DNA of 64,000 nt from Isoetes taiwanensis (GCA_021234155.1 JAJEKV010000071.1:4088483-4152482); one strand, 5' to 3'; shown: positions 43,673 to 54,751, numbered from the stretch's first letter. Notes: generated by a model not told the origin, from the sequence alone. Made by a program: numbers and translations.

Positions 43673-45190
43673 TGTGAAAAAAGGGAAAGGGAAAAGGGAA
43701 AATGAGAAATAAGAATATGAAAAAAAAAAAGGGAAAAGGAAAAATAGAAAACAAAAAGGGGGAAGAAGGAAAAGGAACAAAAAAGGGTAAGGAAGGAGAA
43801 AACAAAAAGAGAAGGAGAAAAGGGAATAAGGAAAGATAAAATGACCGATGGCCAAAATTCACTCAATCCGATAGTCAAAAAGGGAAATGGGAAAAGGAAA
43901 AAGGAAAAGGGGAAGGGAAAAAAGGAAAAGGGAAATAAAGATAAAGGGAAACAAAAACAAGAAAAAAAAATGGAAAAGGAAAAAAAGAAAAGGAAAGAGG
44001 GAAAAGGAAAAAAAGAAGGAAAGAAGGAAAAAGGTAAAAAGGGTAAAAGTGAAAAAGAAATGAAGTAAAAAAAAGTAAAGGAAAAAAAATAAAAACTAGG
44101 AAGGACGAAAAAGGAATTAGAAAGGATGAAAAAGGAAAGATGGGAAAAGGAAAGGAAAAGGAAATAGAAAAGGGGACAGAAAAGGAGAGGTAAAAGCTCC
44201 GGGAAAAGGGTAAGAAAGTAAGGTGGGAAAAGGAGAAAAACTTAAGGGAAGATAAGAAAATGTGGGAAGAAGGGGATAAACAAAGCGCATGGGAAAAGTG
44301 AAATGGAGAGGAAAAAGAAAAAGAGAGGGAGGAAAGAGGCAAAAGAGAATCTGGGAAAAGGGCACGAGGAAAAGGGAAAGGGCGTGGAAAAACGGGAAGA
44401 GAGAAAGGGTGAAGAAAGAGGAAAAGGGAAGCAAAAAGAGCATCTAGAAAAAGGGAGAGGAAAAAGATGGAAAAAGGGTGGTGGAAAAGTAGAAGAGGCA
44501 AAGGGTAAGGAACAAGGAACAGAAAAGGAGGAAGGGGAAAAGGGCATGGGACAAAAGGGAGGAAGAAAAGGGTGAGTAAAGGGGAAAAAGAGAAAGGCAA
44601 AAAGGGGGAGGAGGATGGGGAAAGAAGGCAAAGAGGCACATAAAAAAAGTTGAGAAAAGGGAATAGAAAGAGGCATATGAAAAGGGAAAGGGAAAGGGAA
44701 AGGGAAAGGGAAAGGGAAAGAGAAAATGAAAAGGAAGCAGGAAGGGAAAGGAAAGGGAAAAAGGGCACGGGGAAAAGCGAAAGGGTGGGGAAAGGATGAA
44801 AAGGGAATGTAAAGTTGAAAGGACAAGGGAAGCAGAAAAGGGAATGTAAAGTTGAAAAAGGGCACGAGGAAAAGGGGAGAGGGAAATGGGAAAAGAGATG
44901 GAAAAAAGGGCACGTGATCAAGAGGAAGAGGGTGGGGAAAGGAAGAAAAAGGGCACATAAAAAGGTGAGCAAAAGAGAACGAAAAAAAATGCATGGGAAA
45001 CGGGAAAGAGAAAAAGAATAAGAAAAGGAAAAGGAAGGGAAAAAACAAAGGGAAAAAAAGAATGAGCCGGGGATAGATAAAAAAGAAAGGAAAAAAGCCC
45101 ATCAGAAAAAAAAAAAAAAAAGAGAAAGGGAAAAAGGGGAAGGGGAAAGGGAAGGTAAAGGGAGGGACAAGGAGATTAAAAAAAGAAAAA
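43673..45190 (+). repeat. 1.5-kb homopurine tract (GGGAAA/AAAAGG type)
   Basis: The plus strand is overwhelmingly A and G for about 1.5 kb, with drifting units such as AAAAGGAAAAGGG, a regular run of GGGAAA units at 44685-44725, and rare interruptions (GGCACGAGGAAAAGGG recurs). All long frames here, on both strands, are Lys/Glu/Gly- or Phe/Ser/Pro-only products of the repeat and are not genes. Confidence 0.95.
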
Positions 45191-45398
45191 AAAGAGAGAA
45201 TGAAAAAATAGTAGAATGAATAGGTTTTTGTCAGCACAGATTCCTAATTTATGCCCAACAACGCTGGGCACCATTACTAGTAAGAAATTATTCTCATCTA
45301 TGCATGTCTAACTTAATGTATTTTCATACTTGTGTATTCTTCGGAAGCATGTTACAATTTTCCTAGCTACCTTCAATGCTGAGGACAGCATTATTTCC

Positions 45399-45411
45399 AA
45401 GGGGGGGAGAA
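45399..45411 (+). promoter_or_regulatory. Polypurine tract before LTR
   Basis: AAGGGGGGGAGAA directly abuts TGTGACG. Such tracts prime plus-strand synthesis of LTR retrotransposons. The upstream GAGGACAGCATTATTTCC resembles the end of gypsy pol genes. Confidence 0.85.
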
Positions 45412-46945
45412 TGTGACGTTCCGTATATTTATATGGTATACGTATAAATATAAAGACACGTCATGCTGTACGTATACGCCACCATGGGGTATATTGACCT
45501 AAGGAGTGGGACCTAAAAACGTATTAGTTTAGCTATGCTAAATTGATAAGAGCCTAAATAATAGGATAATTAACCTAAATAGCTTATTTAGTTAATTATT
45601 GGATAAAGGGAGGCGCCACCCGGCCAAACGCGATTGGCCAAGTGGGGGATACTGTTCTGGGACATCAAAGGAAAACCCTAGGTTACTCTTTGGCCTAATT
45701 TCGACCCAAAGAAGAACAGCAAAGAAACTGCGCTATCACCAGATTGAGATGGAGACACCCCAAGACAACAGCCCAAAATGAGCTAACGGTTAGTCCATAG
45801 ATTACCTTGATGATTGTAGTCTAGTGTTTCTCTCGTGGTGTGTTTTGGTGTTCTCTATGGGTTACAAAGAGGGAACTAACCCTTGATTGTTATGGTGAGT
45901 ACTATTACCTCCGGGTTCTCAGATTTACTTGGATGGATGGATTTGTAGTTCTTTGCTTGATTAGACCTCTGGGGATGGGGGATTACAGGGGGGTAGAGAC
46001 CTCTGAGCCATGTTGGTAGTATGCTCCTAGATAGAGCCCTATATTATTCCCAATAGTGCGGCTCAGGCACAAGATCCCACCGAAAGCCGTGGAATCCATG
46101 GCATCATTGAAGCACCGCACAAGGGCCGCAGTTGATGAAGTGTGGGGTGGGGTCTCACCGAGCATAAAAGGCTACGGGGACTCCTATAGTGAGCTAGGCC
46201 TGATAGCCGGTCACGTAGAGGGCTGGGTATGGGTACAGATGTGTGATCATCTTGTACTTTGAAGATAAAGTTAGGGGAGTAAGTTGGGTACGGAAGGAGA
46301 TGCTGATGGATCTCCTCCTCTAGTTCACCCATGGATTCACTGCGACTTTGGAAAGGGACACTTCTCTGACCTGCCTCATCGGACTGGGGAGATGTAACCC
46401 GGAGTAGTCCCGAAGGGTGATTCCTTGGGGTTGCGTCTCCGGAAGGCTATAATGGCGCCATAGCTTGATTCAGCATCATCGCAAAGTGTGCAATGGGAGG
46501 GGCGGATGGAGTGGACTACCCTAGCCATCGCTCGATGCCGATAACGCTGTGCTATACCTCTGTCTGCTGATCTCTTGAGACCGAGCCGTCATTCTTTCCT
46601 CACAGGAGTCTGAGCCGGGGTAGAACCTGGGATTTGGGGTGTTTTACTTAGGACTAGATGCATCTTCTTTGTCCGTAGTACTGGGATGAATGTGCCACCT
46701 TTCGTGGTGGTTTATTATGTATGAGTTATGCTGTATGCTAACATGTATTCACGCTTCCACGATATAGGAGATCCATTGAAGGTATGGATCGGAATGACAC
46801 CTTCGTGTCCTTCCCCCGGTTATCTGCTATGCGGATAGTCCGAGGTAGACGGAGGGCCTTGCTCATGACGAGCTGATTGCCATGGAAGGGGGAAGTCCCT
46901 GTATGTATACGTCAGCAGTGCCCTATATGTTCAGGGAGCGTCACA
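45412..46945 (+). repeat. 3' LTR, 1534 bp
   Basis: Begins TGTGACGTTCCG and ends CAGGGAGCGTCACA, so the termini TGTGACG...CGTCACA are inverted. A polypurine tract lies immediately upstream. No primer-binding site follows, which marks it as a 3' LTR. Body of the element is missing upstream, where the purine tract stands. Its second half is related to the LTR ending at 49080. Confidence 0.88.
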
Positions 46946-47979
46946 ATGCTTCATTAGCATGGCTTTGCTCAAGGTAAGATTGGTTGTTTTGATGATTCTT
47001 CAACTCCCCCACTGAGGCTTCCAACTCTTTAATCCATTTTTGTGCCACTTGTCCTGAAACTTCATTTAGTATCCTGTGACCAGTTGTTTGATATACTCAA
47101 TCCATACTACTCCTTGAAAAATACTGTTCAAGGCATTTGGCTCTCAGATATTGCTGTTGATAGTATAAATCTTGTACGTTTTCTCTTTTGCTTGCCAATA
47201 GAATACAAGATAAATTATACAGAAAATCCATGTCTAAGTGCAAATTTGTTTTAGTTGCTCTTATTTGTATTATGTGGGGCACACCTAACATTAAGTTCTT
47301 GCAGATTGGACATATCGAGTCCTATGTGCAAGTCATATCATAGTATGCTGGGCGAAGGTGTCAATGTCAAAATTGTGTCATGTGGAAGATGGTCTGTGGA
47401 GGGTGAAACTTATGTCAAAGAAAAACGTTACAAAATGATATGCCTGGCAAAGGTGTGGAAGTAAAGTATTATCAACGACAAATTAGACAGATGCAAGTAT
47501 TAGATATAGGGGAGAATATGAAAGCTTCGATGTTTGTTCAAGTGATGTTCTTAAACCATATAGGCTATGCACATCACGGGGTTACGAAAAGCTGCACCGG
47601 ATGTTCAAGTACTTTGCCTTTGAAAAATCATGTAATATTGCTCCATCTTACCAATCAAAGTTGTACTAGCATATCAATCTTAATTCTATATTTACATTTA
47701 CCACCCATATTTCTCCAACCCAACCCAAATGTCAATATCGTTCATCATCTACTAGTGGGAGAGGGAGCTACTTCGAACACCTCGAAGATCATGGAGATAC
47801 CAGGAGCAGGAGGGAGTTCTTCGGGAGCAGGTATTTTGGCATATAGTTCTTGATAGATCATCTGGAAGTTAGGATTCTAGATGAGTTAGTATCTCATGTC
47901 TCTAGTAGAGCCATTCTAGCACCCTCAGTTTAGATCTTGAACCTTAATCAACGAACCCTAACTATAAGTTAGATATGTA
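46946..47979. other. No recognised gene
   Basis: AT-rich, with two modest frames (47255-47464 and 47440-47853) that show no domain I know. The second ends with a Gly/Ser-rich MEIPGAGGSSSGAG. Confidence 0.35.
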
Positions 47980-49080
47980 TGATTAGGTTTAGATATTACT
48001 CTCATTATGATGATGTTACGTTATATGTGATGTTGGTTGATCATGTTTGCTCCTCTTGTTTGGGGAAGCGGGGTAGAGATCTAGAAGCCACTAGTAGATG
48101 ATGCTTCTAGTTAGACCCTTAGTACCTATTATATGCAGCTCGTGCAGAAGAACCCACCCTGCTATGGGGACTATGGAACGGCTGAGCACCCCACAACGGG
48201 GATAGCGGCTAAAAGGATGGAGGCCCCTGGTGAGCGTGGCTACCGGGGCCCGTGAAAGTTAGGCTCATGGCCGGCCTCTTCGCGGTGGGTCGGCATGGGT
48301 TCTGACACCCCTCCGGATCAACAAGGTGTCATCCCGATCCTCGTCGAGCGTGTGTCGGCTTGGCTCCCTGCTTTTGGGGTTAGAGTCGGGAAGAATCGTG
48401 TGTCGCCACGATTCTCTAGCTGCCCTTGGAACCGCTAGATCCCAGGAAGGGAGATAGAACCTTTCCTGCCTCAACGGACGGGGGAGATGCAATACGGAGT
48501 AGCCTTGAAGGGTGATACCTCAAGGTTGCGTATCCGGTAGGCTACAACCACGCCAGAGTCCGATCTAGCCAGTTTGTATAGTATGCAGGGGAGGGGCGGA
48601 TGGAGTGGACTACCCTAGCCATTGTCTCTAGCCAGCCCCGCCATTGTTATGCTTCGGTCTGATCTATCTTGAGGCCTAGTCGTCAGTCTACCTCCCATGA
48701 GTCTGAGCCTGGGGTAGGAGCTCTTGTGTTTTACGGCTCTATTGTATCTCTGGATGATGGGATGTATTACCCTTCGTGGTAGTTTGATGTGTTGTTATTG
48801 CTAGTTCTGACGATGTTTATTGTATCTCTGGATGATGGGATGTATTAACCTTCGTGGTAGCTTGATGTGTTGTTATTGCTAGTTCTGACGATGTTTATGC
48901 TTCCGCTGATATAGGAGCCCATAGGGGAAGGGCGCGCAAGACATCTTCATGTTCCCTTCCCGCACTGGGGTCACCCCAGAGTGTGGGATAGACGGAGGGG
49001 CCGTGCGGTCGCTGGACCGGATGGGGCATTTCCTATAGAGTGTATGGCGGGGCTTTGTATATTTTGTACGGAGCGTTACA
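47980..49080 (+). repeat. 5' LTR (5'-truncated), related to the 45.4-46.9 kb LTR
   Basis: Shares with the first LTR several blocks in the same order: GGGGTAGAGA, GGAGATG...CGGAGTAG, AGGGGCGGATGGAGTGGACT, ACCCTAGCCAT, CTTCGTGGT, TATAGGAG and GTAGACGGAGG-like. It ends GGAGCGTTACA and is followed after one base by a tRNA-iMet primer-binding site. Its left end is not definable, so the start given is approximate. Confidence 0.75.
48741..48896. repeat. 78-bp tandem duplication inside the LTR
   Basis: ATTGTATCTCTGGATGATGG starts at 48741 and again at 48819. The two copies differ at only a few bases, so the duplication is recent. Confidence 0.9.
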
Positions 49081-49081
49081 A

Positions 49082-49093
49082 TGGTATCAGAGC
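49082..49093 (+). promoter_or_regulatory. tRNA-iMet primer-binding site
   Basis: TGGTATCAGAGC, followed by CATG, one base after the LTR end. It is the standard site complementary to the 3' end of plant initiator tRNA-Met. A small hairpin (TTCTTGG / CCAAGAA) follows at 49099-49116. Confidence 0.92.
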
Positions 49094-49642
49094 CATGTTC
49101 TTGGTTGACCAAGAACTAGCACTGACCATATCCCGAGCTAAGTAGTCTAACTGGCCTAATAGGTGGTGGGATGAAAAATTCCACAACTGGACCTCGGAAA
49201 TAGGGGGATATTTTTTTCTCCTAGGTAGTGGGCTCGTAGAGTTAGGCTAAGTTATTAAATGTAGGAAAAATAATGAGTCAAATCAATATTCTAGTAAAAT
49301 TGGAGTGAAAATTATGCATCAGCACCAAATTTCACCCAAAATGGGTCGAGGAATCATCCCAATCCGAGACTCGGGTGAAAAATGGCGCAAATTCATAATT
49401 GGCACTTCAAACTATTAGGAAAATTCGAATTTTAATGTATAATACAACAGTAACCATACATTAATAAGTATGTATAGTGCAATAAGAGGCTAATTAATAG
49501 GGCTATTAATGGTAGGAGAATATTTCCTAGATCATCTTTCCTTTTTTAAATACCTTTTTGCCACCCATTTCTCCCTATCTTTCCCTAAACCTCTCTTCTC
49601 TAATCTTCAGCTTTAGCTTAATGGTTTTCTTAACCGTAAGAT

Positions 49643-50355
49643 ATGGCACGCGACTAAAATGCACAGCCAGAAGTTCAGCCCCAGCACACCATCCATGGCA
49701 GCAGAAAAGCAAGAGGTCCCAAGAAGAAGATCCTCGAGCATTCTCAAGCCTGTGAGGGAGGAGGAGTCATCGAAGTTCAACCGACGACACCTACCTACCA
49801 CCTCCCAAGAGGAGAAGCATGAGCAGCTCCTCGAAGACCCAAATGGACGACACGAGACCGCCACCCCTCGCTTGGACGTCGAGCACGATGAGCAGCAGCA
49901 GGAGGAGCAACAAATGGGGATGAGCAGGAGCAAAGAAGAAGAAGCAGCTGGCCCGGCCAAAGAGGAGGAGGCCTGGCAGACTCTAAGAAGAGAAAGGGGA
50001 AGGAGAAGGTGGGCCGAATGGCCGGAGGAGAGGACCCAAAGAAAGAAAAGGGAGAGGGAGAAGGAAGCTGAGAAGGGAGAAGCGGGTCCAAGAGGGACCG
50101 TGACCGCCAAGGAGCACGGTCCATATTGAAGAACCCTCGCCGTGAATCTAATGACAAGGAGGAGGAGGTGGAGAGCGAAGAAGCCGCGGTGTGAGGGAGG
50201 GAAGAGCCCGAAAGCAAGATGCCCGGAACCCTCAGTCCCCGACGCCGCCCACCGCACTAAGTGGCCCTGCCACCTAAGGTAATAAAGAAGCGTAAGGTGG
50301 GGGGAGCTGAATTCATGTTGAAGCAGATGGTGAATGCCAAAGATCTAAAAGAAAG
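49643..50355 (+). pseudogene. N-terminal half of the H3-fold gene, copy A
   Basis: The segment from about 49865 is a duplicate of 53505-53984. In one frame: EHDEQQQEEQQ, then in others SKKRKGKEKV and AEWPEERTQRKKREREKE, then DKEEEVESEEA and KVIKKRKVGG, EFMLKQMVNAK. The upstream part is absent from copy B and may show the true start. ATGGCACG at 49643 followed by ACTAAA and TGCACAG can be aligned with the ATGGCAAGA-ACTAAA-TGCACG start of the H3-tail gene at 6689, needing two small indels. Between come SSSILKPVREEESSK-like charged sequences. Several frame changes. The copy ends exactly where an LTR begins, at the same position as in copy B. Confidence 0.6.
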
Positions 50356-51080
50356 TGATATGGAGCAAGCACGGGGGTGGTCCACCATGAATGGGTTATT
50401 GGAATTATGGCAAAACCGCGGACGCATTAACCATCAGGTCCGAGCGCAGATTTGGTTTCATCCAAATCATCGCGGGCCTTTTCGGGTTAGGGTCGGGCAC
50501 GGCCACCACCCCAGGTAGTGGGTTTGAGTCCCGCCCGCACTTTTAAATGTGACAAGATGATTTGGATAACTCATGCCCTAGTGGGTGGGCAACCCGTATT
50601 AGGGGTTGGGGGTCCAGATGGTTGTCGCCACACTCCTGGGTGGTCACCCCTTGCAGATCGAAGCCCGGGTCCGCCCCAATTTCCCGGTTGCAAGCCTTCA
50701 AGGAGGGGGGGCCTTGAGGGGAGGATAGTGTGACGATTAACTATCAGGTCTGGAGCGTGTGATTTGGTTTCATCCAAATCATCGTGGCCTTTTCGGTTAG
50801 GCTGCACGGCTACCACTCCAGAGGTAGTGGGTTCGAGTCCTGTCCAGACCCTTAAATGTGACAAATACTATGTAAATGTTATTCCTAAGGTTACCTAATA
50901 ATATAAAGGGGCATAGGATAACATAGCATGTGGGTGTGAAGAACCATTGATATTTATGGAAGGGGTCGAGGAACTATCATTGGGATGATTATTGGTTGAG
51001 AAAAAGATCATAGATAATGTCCCATATGATAAGTCATATAATCTAATTAAAGGCAAGGAGATATTTTGACATAAAAGGCA
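50356..51080 (+). repeat. Truncated LTR, same family as 53985 and 56206
   Basis: Starts TGATATGGAGCAAGCACGGG after GAAAG, as in the intact element. It matches that LTR to ATATTTTGACATAAAAGGCA and then stops matching. A 447-bp insertion interrupts it. Confidence 0.92.
50415..50861 (+). mobile_element. Miniature terminal-direct-repeat element (TRIM-like or tRNA-SINE-like)
   Basis: Absent from the two other copies of the same LTR, which read GGCAAATACT across the site. Here CAAA flanks both ends, a 4-bp target duplication. The ends are direct repeats of about 130-140 bp (50415-50554 and 50729-50861) sharing ATTTGGTTTCATCCAAATCA and GGTAGTGGGTTCGAGTCC. The latter has the form of a tRNA/Pol III B box (GGTTCGAGTCC). 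A purine-rich stretch (TTGAGGGGAGGATAG) directly precedes the right repeat, as in LTR elements. I see no usual primer-binding site after the left repeat. There is no coding capacity. Confidence 0.75.
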
Positions 51081-51576
51081 TTAGAGAAAATCTGGGATCT
51101 CCAAAGGCCCCCTAAGAAATTATAAATTATTTTCTGTGTATTTTTTTGTTAAATATAATATGGTGCTAGGGGTCAATTTTTTGCATTAATAATGCAAATC
51201 TGTGAAATCTTTTCCACCCCCATTTCAAATTTCTTATTCCTTTTTATGCTCCCCTGCTGCCACGTGGATGCCAAGTTCGTGTGGGTTAGCTGGGGAGATC
51301 TTTCCTTCTCGTGAATGGAGCTCCTTGACCTCTACATTTGTTTTAGATCGACCAACCCAATGTAAACCAAAATCGAAGGCATACGAAGTCCATAACAGGT
51401 CTGAGTGCTGCCTCTTGGATCCAAAATTCGGCCATGCATACCCACCTGATCCATGACGCAGCTCCTTCCTCCATCCGATCTGTTTTAATATTTTCACATA
51501 TGAAATTCAAATTCAAATTCAAATTCAAATTCAAATTCAAACATTCAAACCGCCCTGATCAAAAACCAACAGGATC
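51081..51576. other. No recognised gene; (AAATTC)n microsatellite
   Basis: A six-fold AAATTC repeat lies at 51503-51541, just before the next reading frame. Confidence 0.7.
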
Positions 51577-53504
51577 ATGGCCCCGGCAGTTGTCCATACT
51601 CTGTTGCTTCAACTGCTTGCTTCCACTGTTATGGCCCAGATCACAATTAACCTCCCATCAGCTGAGTATGCTCAAACCACAAACAAGTGTAGGTTAATTT
51701 CAGGGCAGCTTGAAGATGAGAATGCATTGCGCAATTCTGGAGCAAAGTATGCAAATATTTGGGCAAGAGGAGAGATTTACCCAAAGAATCCTATGACCGA
51801 ACATCATCCAGATTTTAATTCGGTTTCCAGCTTAGTAAAGTTTGCTTGTGAAGGTAAATCAGGTTTGCTTGGATATTGCACAGACATGATGCAATACAGT
51901 GGCCAATTGTTGGCTGAAATTCAGAAATTATTGAGGTGCATGCATGAACGAAATGAAGAATTCTGTAATTTAGCAAGAACAAGCATGTCAACGGAAAGTG
52001 CAATGAAGGAAAAAGAGAAGACAATCATAAAATTAAAAAATGACATATTGCAGCTTGAAGCTGACAAAACGCTTGCTAATTTTGTGTTGAAATTGATACA
52101 GCGAGAATGTGAGTCAGAGAGCAATCGTGCAAATGACTTCGAGAGGAAACTTGTAGCTGCTGAGAAGAGATTGGCCCGGATGAAGAGGACCTCTCTTGGA
52201 TGGCGAGAAAGGAAGAAAGGGAAAAAAACCAATTGAGAACTTGAATATGAGGTGTGGTGCTGCCAAGAGAAGAATTTATGCAATGAAGAATTAAACACAA
52301 AGAGGCCACACAATGATGAACAGGTTGTCAGGAAAAATGTAGGACAGATTGTTAAAACAATTACTAACAATGGAGATAATTTCCTTGCTAGATGACCCTT
52401 CAAACATTGGCCTTAGGAAAAGAGTGCTCGAACATGTGGTTCGCGAGATATACTCTAAAATTGATGCATCCAAAGTTCGAGAGGTTTGTGATACCAGGGG
52501 ATCAAGAGGGCATGGCTATAAGTTGTCGTTCAAGCCATTTTATGATGCTTTTGAAGTCATTCAACACAAAGAAAATTGTCATCCCTAGACCCTACAAACT
52601 TTAGAGCTAATCAAAAGGAGGAAAAAACATTTCAAGTAGTGAAATATTAGGGAGCATGCATTCTTTGGAATGTGGTTTTCCGTTGCAGTAGCTCCAAGCA
52701 TGCTTGGGATCAGTAAGGGTGCCAAAAAACTAGAAAAGATCCCAAAAAGGCTCAAGAAGTAAAAAAGAGAGATATTCTTGAATTGCATGCCAAAAATAAC
52801 GCGGTGGTTTGATTTGGATAAGGTTTTAAGTTTCATGGTTGTTTACTATGACATACAGGAGGCAGAGGTGAATGGGCAACTCGAAATTTGCTTGAAACTG
52901 GATGAGATGGAGATGTCACACAGAACAAAGTACGAGAGTATCCATAACTCCTGATGAACGAGCATTTATGAGCAAGTATGATGAGGAAAGGAACAAGAAG
53001 AAGAAAATTAGGATTTGACCGGTTTTCTCAGGCAATCGTAAGACCATACTTGGTGGTTGGGCATGTTCCGTGTTCAGAAGAGAACTACAATGTTTTGAAA
53101 TGGGTTTTTGACCGCATTGCATATCCCAAGGCTGCTAGGTATGTATGGCAATGGTGAGAAATTAAGTGTTGTAGGCCATGGTTCTTTTATTGTTAATTTC
53201 CATTTGGCATGTGACCTGAAGACAGAAAAGGCTATGTATAACACAAGTTTTTCTGGTGCCAAGACCACAAGGAATTGTATTTATTGCTGCTACACATTGA
53301 AGGAGAAGAATAAGAAAGGGTCCAAGAGCACTCTTGAATGTGATCAGAACACGCCTCCTGATCGTCACTTGAAAGATGACACATTTGATCCAATACTCCC
53401 AATACCACTAGAAAGAGTGCACATCTGCACTCTTCATGCACTTGTCAGGATTGTTGAGGAGATGCTACATCACTCGGAGTGTTTTGTTTGGAACATCCTC
53501 AGCC
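51577..53504 (+). pseudogene. DDE-like transposase remnant with CxxC and HxCTLH motifs
   Basis: The first frame (51577-52236, 219 codons) has a long coiled coil: MKEKEKTIIKLKNDILQLEA and NRANDFERKLVAAEKRLARM. Pieces in other frames follow: RKRVLEHVVREIYSKIDASK near 52440, then FFGMWFSVAVAPSMLGISKG. The last part (53108-53504) reads ACDLKTEKAMY, GAKTTRNCIYC and LERVHICTLHALVRIVEEML. The order D-L-K, C-x-x-C, then H-x-C-T-L-H-A-x-x-R-I resembles transposon proteins widespread in eukaryotes that are thought to be DDE nucleases with a zinc-binding insert, but I cannot name the superfamily. The apparent hydrophobic N terminus at 51577 is probably chance. Many breaks, so not functional. Confidence 0.5.
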
Positions 53505-53984
53505 TCAGCTGGACGTCGGAGCACGAGGAGCAGCAGCAAGAGGAGCAACAACAGGGGGATGAGCAGGAGCAGCAGCAGCAGCAGCCGCTGCTGCAGGAGG
53601 AGGTCGGCACCTCTAAGAAGAGGAAGGGGAAGGAGAAGGTGGCCGAATGGCCGGAGGAGAGGGCCCAGAGAAAGAAAAGGGAGAGGGAGAAGGAAGCGCG
53701 GAGAAGGGAGAAGCGGTCCAAGAGGGACCAGGATCGGCCAAGGGGCACGGTCCATATTGAAGAACCTCGTCAGGAATCTACTGATAAGGAGGAGGAGGTG
53801 GAGAGTGAAGAAGCCGTGCAGGTGGAGGAAGAGCCCGAGCAAGATGCCCGGGAACCCTCAAACCCCGACGCCTACCCACCATACCCTAAGTGGCCCAAGC
53901 CACCTAAGGTAATAAAGAAGCAGAAGGTGGGCAAGCGGGAATTCATGTTGAAGCAGGATGGTGAATGCTAGCGTCGAAAGAAAG
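53505..53984 (+). pseudogene. H3-fold gene, copy B, charged N-terminal region
   Basis: Joined in frame to the transposase remnant on its left. It is Glu/Gln-rich (EEQQQEEQQQGDEQEQQQQQ), then has basic signals (SKKRKGKEKV, RKKREREKEARRREKRSKR), an acidic part (DKEEEVESEEAVQVEEEPEQ), a Pro-rich part (AYPPYPKWPKPPK) and KREFMLKQ. A TAG at 53969-53971 stops the frame 13 bases before the LTR. The reading frame beyond that TAG is the one used by the histone-fold part on the far side of the retrotransposon, so the two pieces belonged to one gene. The composition suggests a nuclear, chromatin-associated linker. Confidence 0.65.
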
Positions 53985-54751
53985 TGATATGGAGCAAGCA
54001 CGGGGGAGTGGTCCACGGCGAATGGGTTATTGGAATTATGGCAAATACTATGTAAATGTTATTTCTAAGGTTACCTAATAATATAAAGTGGCATAGGATA
54101 ACATAGCATGTGGGTGTGAAGAACTATTGATATTTATGGAAGGGGTCGAGGCACTATCATTGGGATGATTATTGGTTGAGAAAAAAATAATAGATAATGT
54201 CCCATATGATAAGTCATATAATCTAGTTAAAGGCAAGGAGATATTTTGACATAAAAGGCAACTGCCTGCTAAAAACGGCTAAAGTCGCAGATAGATCTAT
54301 AAATAGAACCAAAACTTCAGTTGGACATATCTCGGAAACCAGAGATCCGATTGCGGCGACCTTTACCTCGGTGGAACCGGCTCGGAGTCTAGTTTCCAAA
54401 TTGGGGTGGCACACCCGTAGTTCATCGTATGGGGGAGTAATGGCCGAAAACGTGACAAGGGGTCAAGATCACTGCCATAGCGACATCACAGATCTGCAAT
54501 TGTTTTTATGATGTGCGGCTACTTGGAGTAGCTAGATTAGTCTGGAAGGCCAATAAGCCAGATGTTAGAACTTTGTATTTGCCATAGCACTTGTGTTTTG
54601 TCGTAACCCAGTGGATCCGGTTGGGTGGTTAATGCTGCTGCCATATCACTTGTGCATGAATAAAGTTTCTTTAGTCCAGTGTTTTATTATTTCATTATGG
54701 TCCTATGATTCTGTATTGTTACAACTTCCCAAATATACATGAATCGTATCA
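53985..54751 (+). repeat. 5' LTR
   Basis: TGATATGGAGC...GAATCGTATCA. It contains TCTATAAATAGAACC at about 54296, a good TATA-box candidate, and AATAAAGTTTC near 54658 as a polyadenylation-like signal. Confidence 0.95.

Noticed and set aside
43603-45237. Long minus-strand frames up to 365 codons, Phe/Ser/Pro-rich, looking like membrane proteins
   Set aside because: They are translations of the homopurine/homopyrimidine repeat. Composition is monotonous and all frames are open there.
50440-50861. tRNA genes suggested by GGTTCGAGTCC
   Set aside because: No complete cloverleaf or acceptor stem could be formed. The B-box-like segment is part of a repeated element.
51577-51640. Apparent signal peptide (hydrophobic MAPAVVHTLLLQLLAS)
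   Set aside because: The body is a coiled-coil transposon-type protein, and the first Met is merely the first in frame after a microsatellite. No secretory context.
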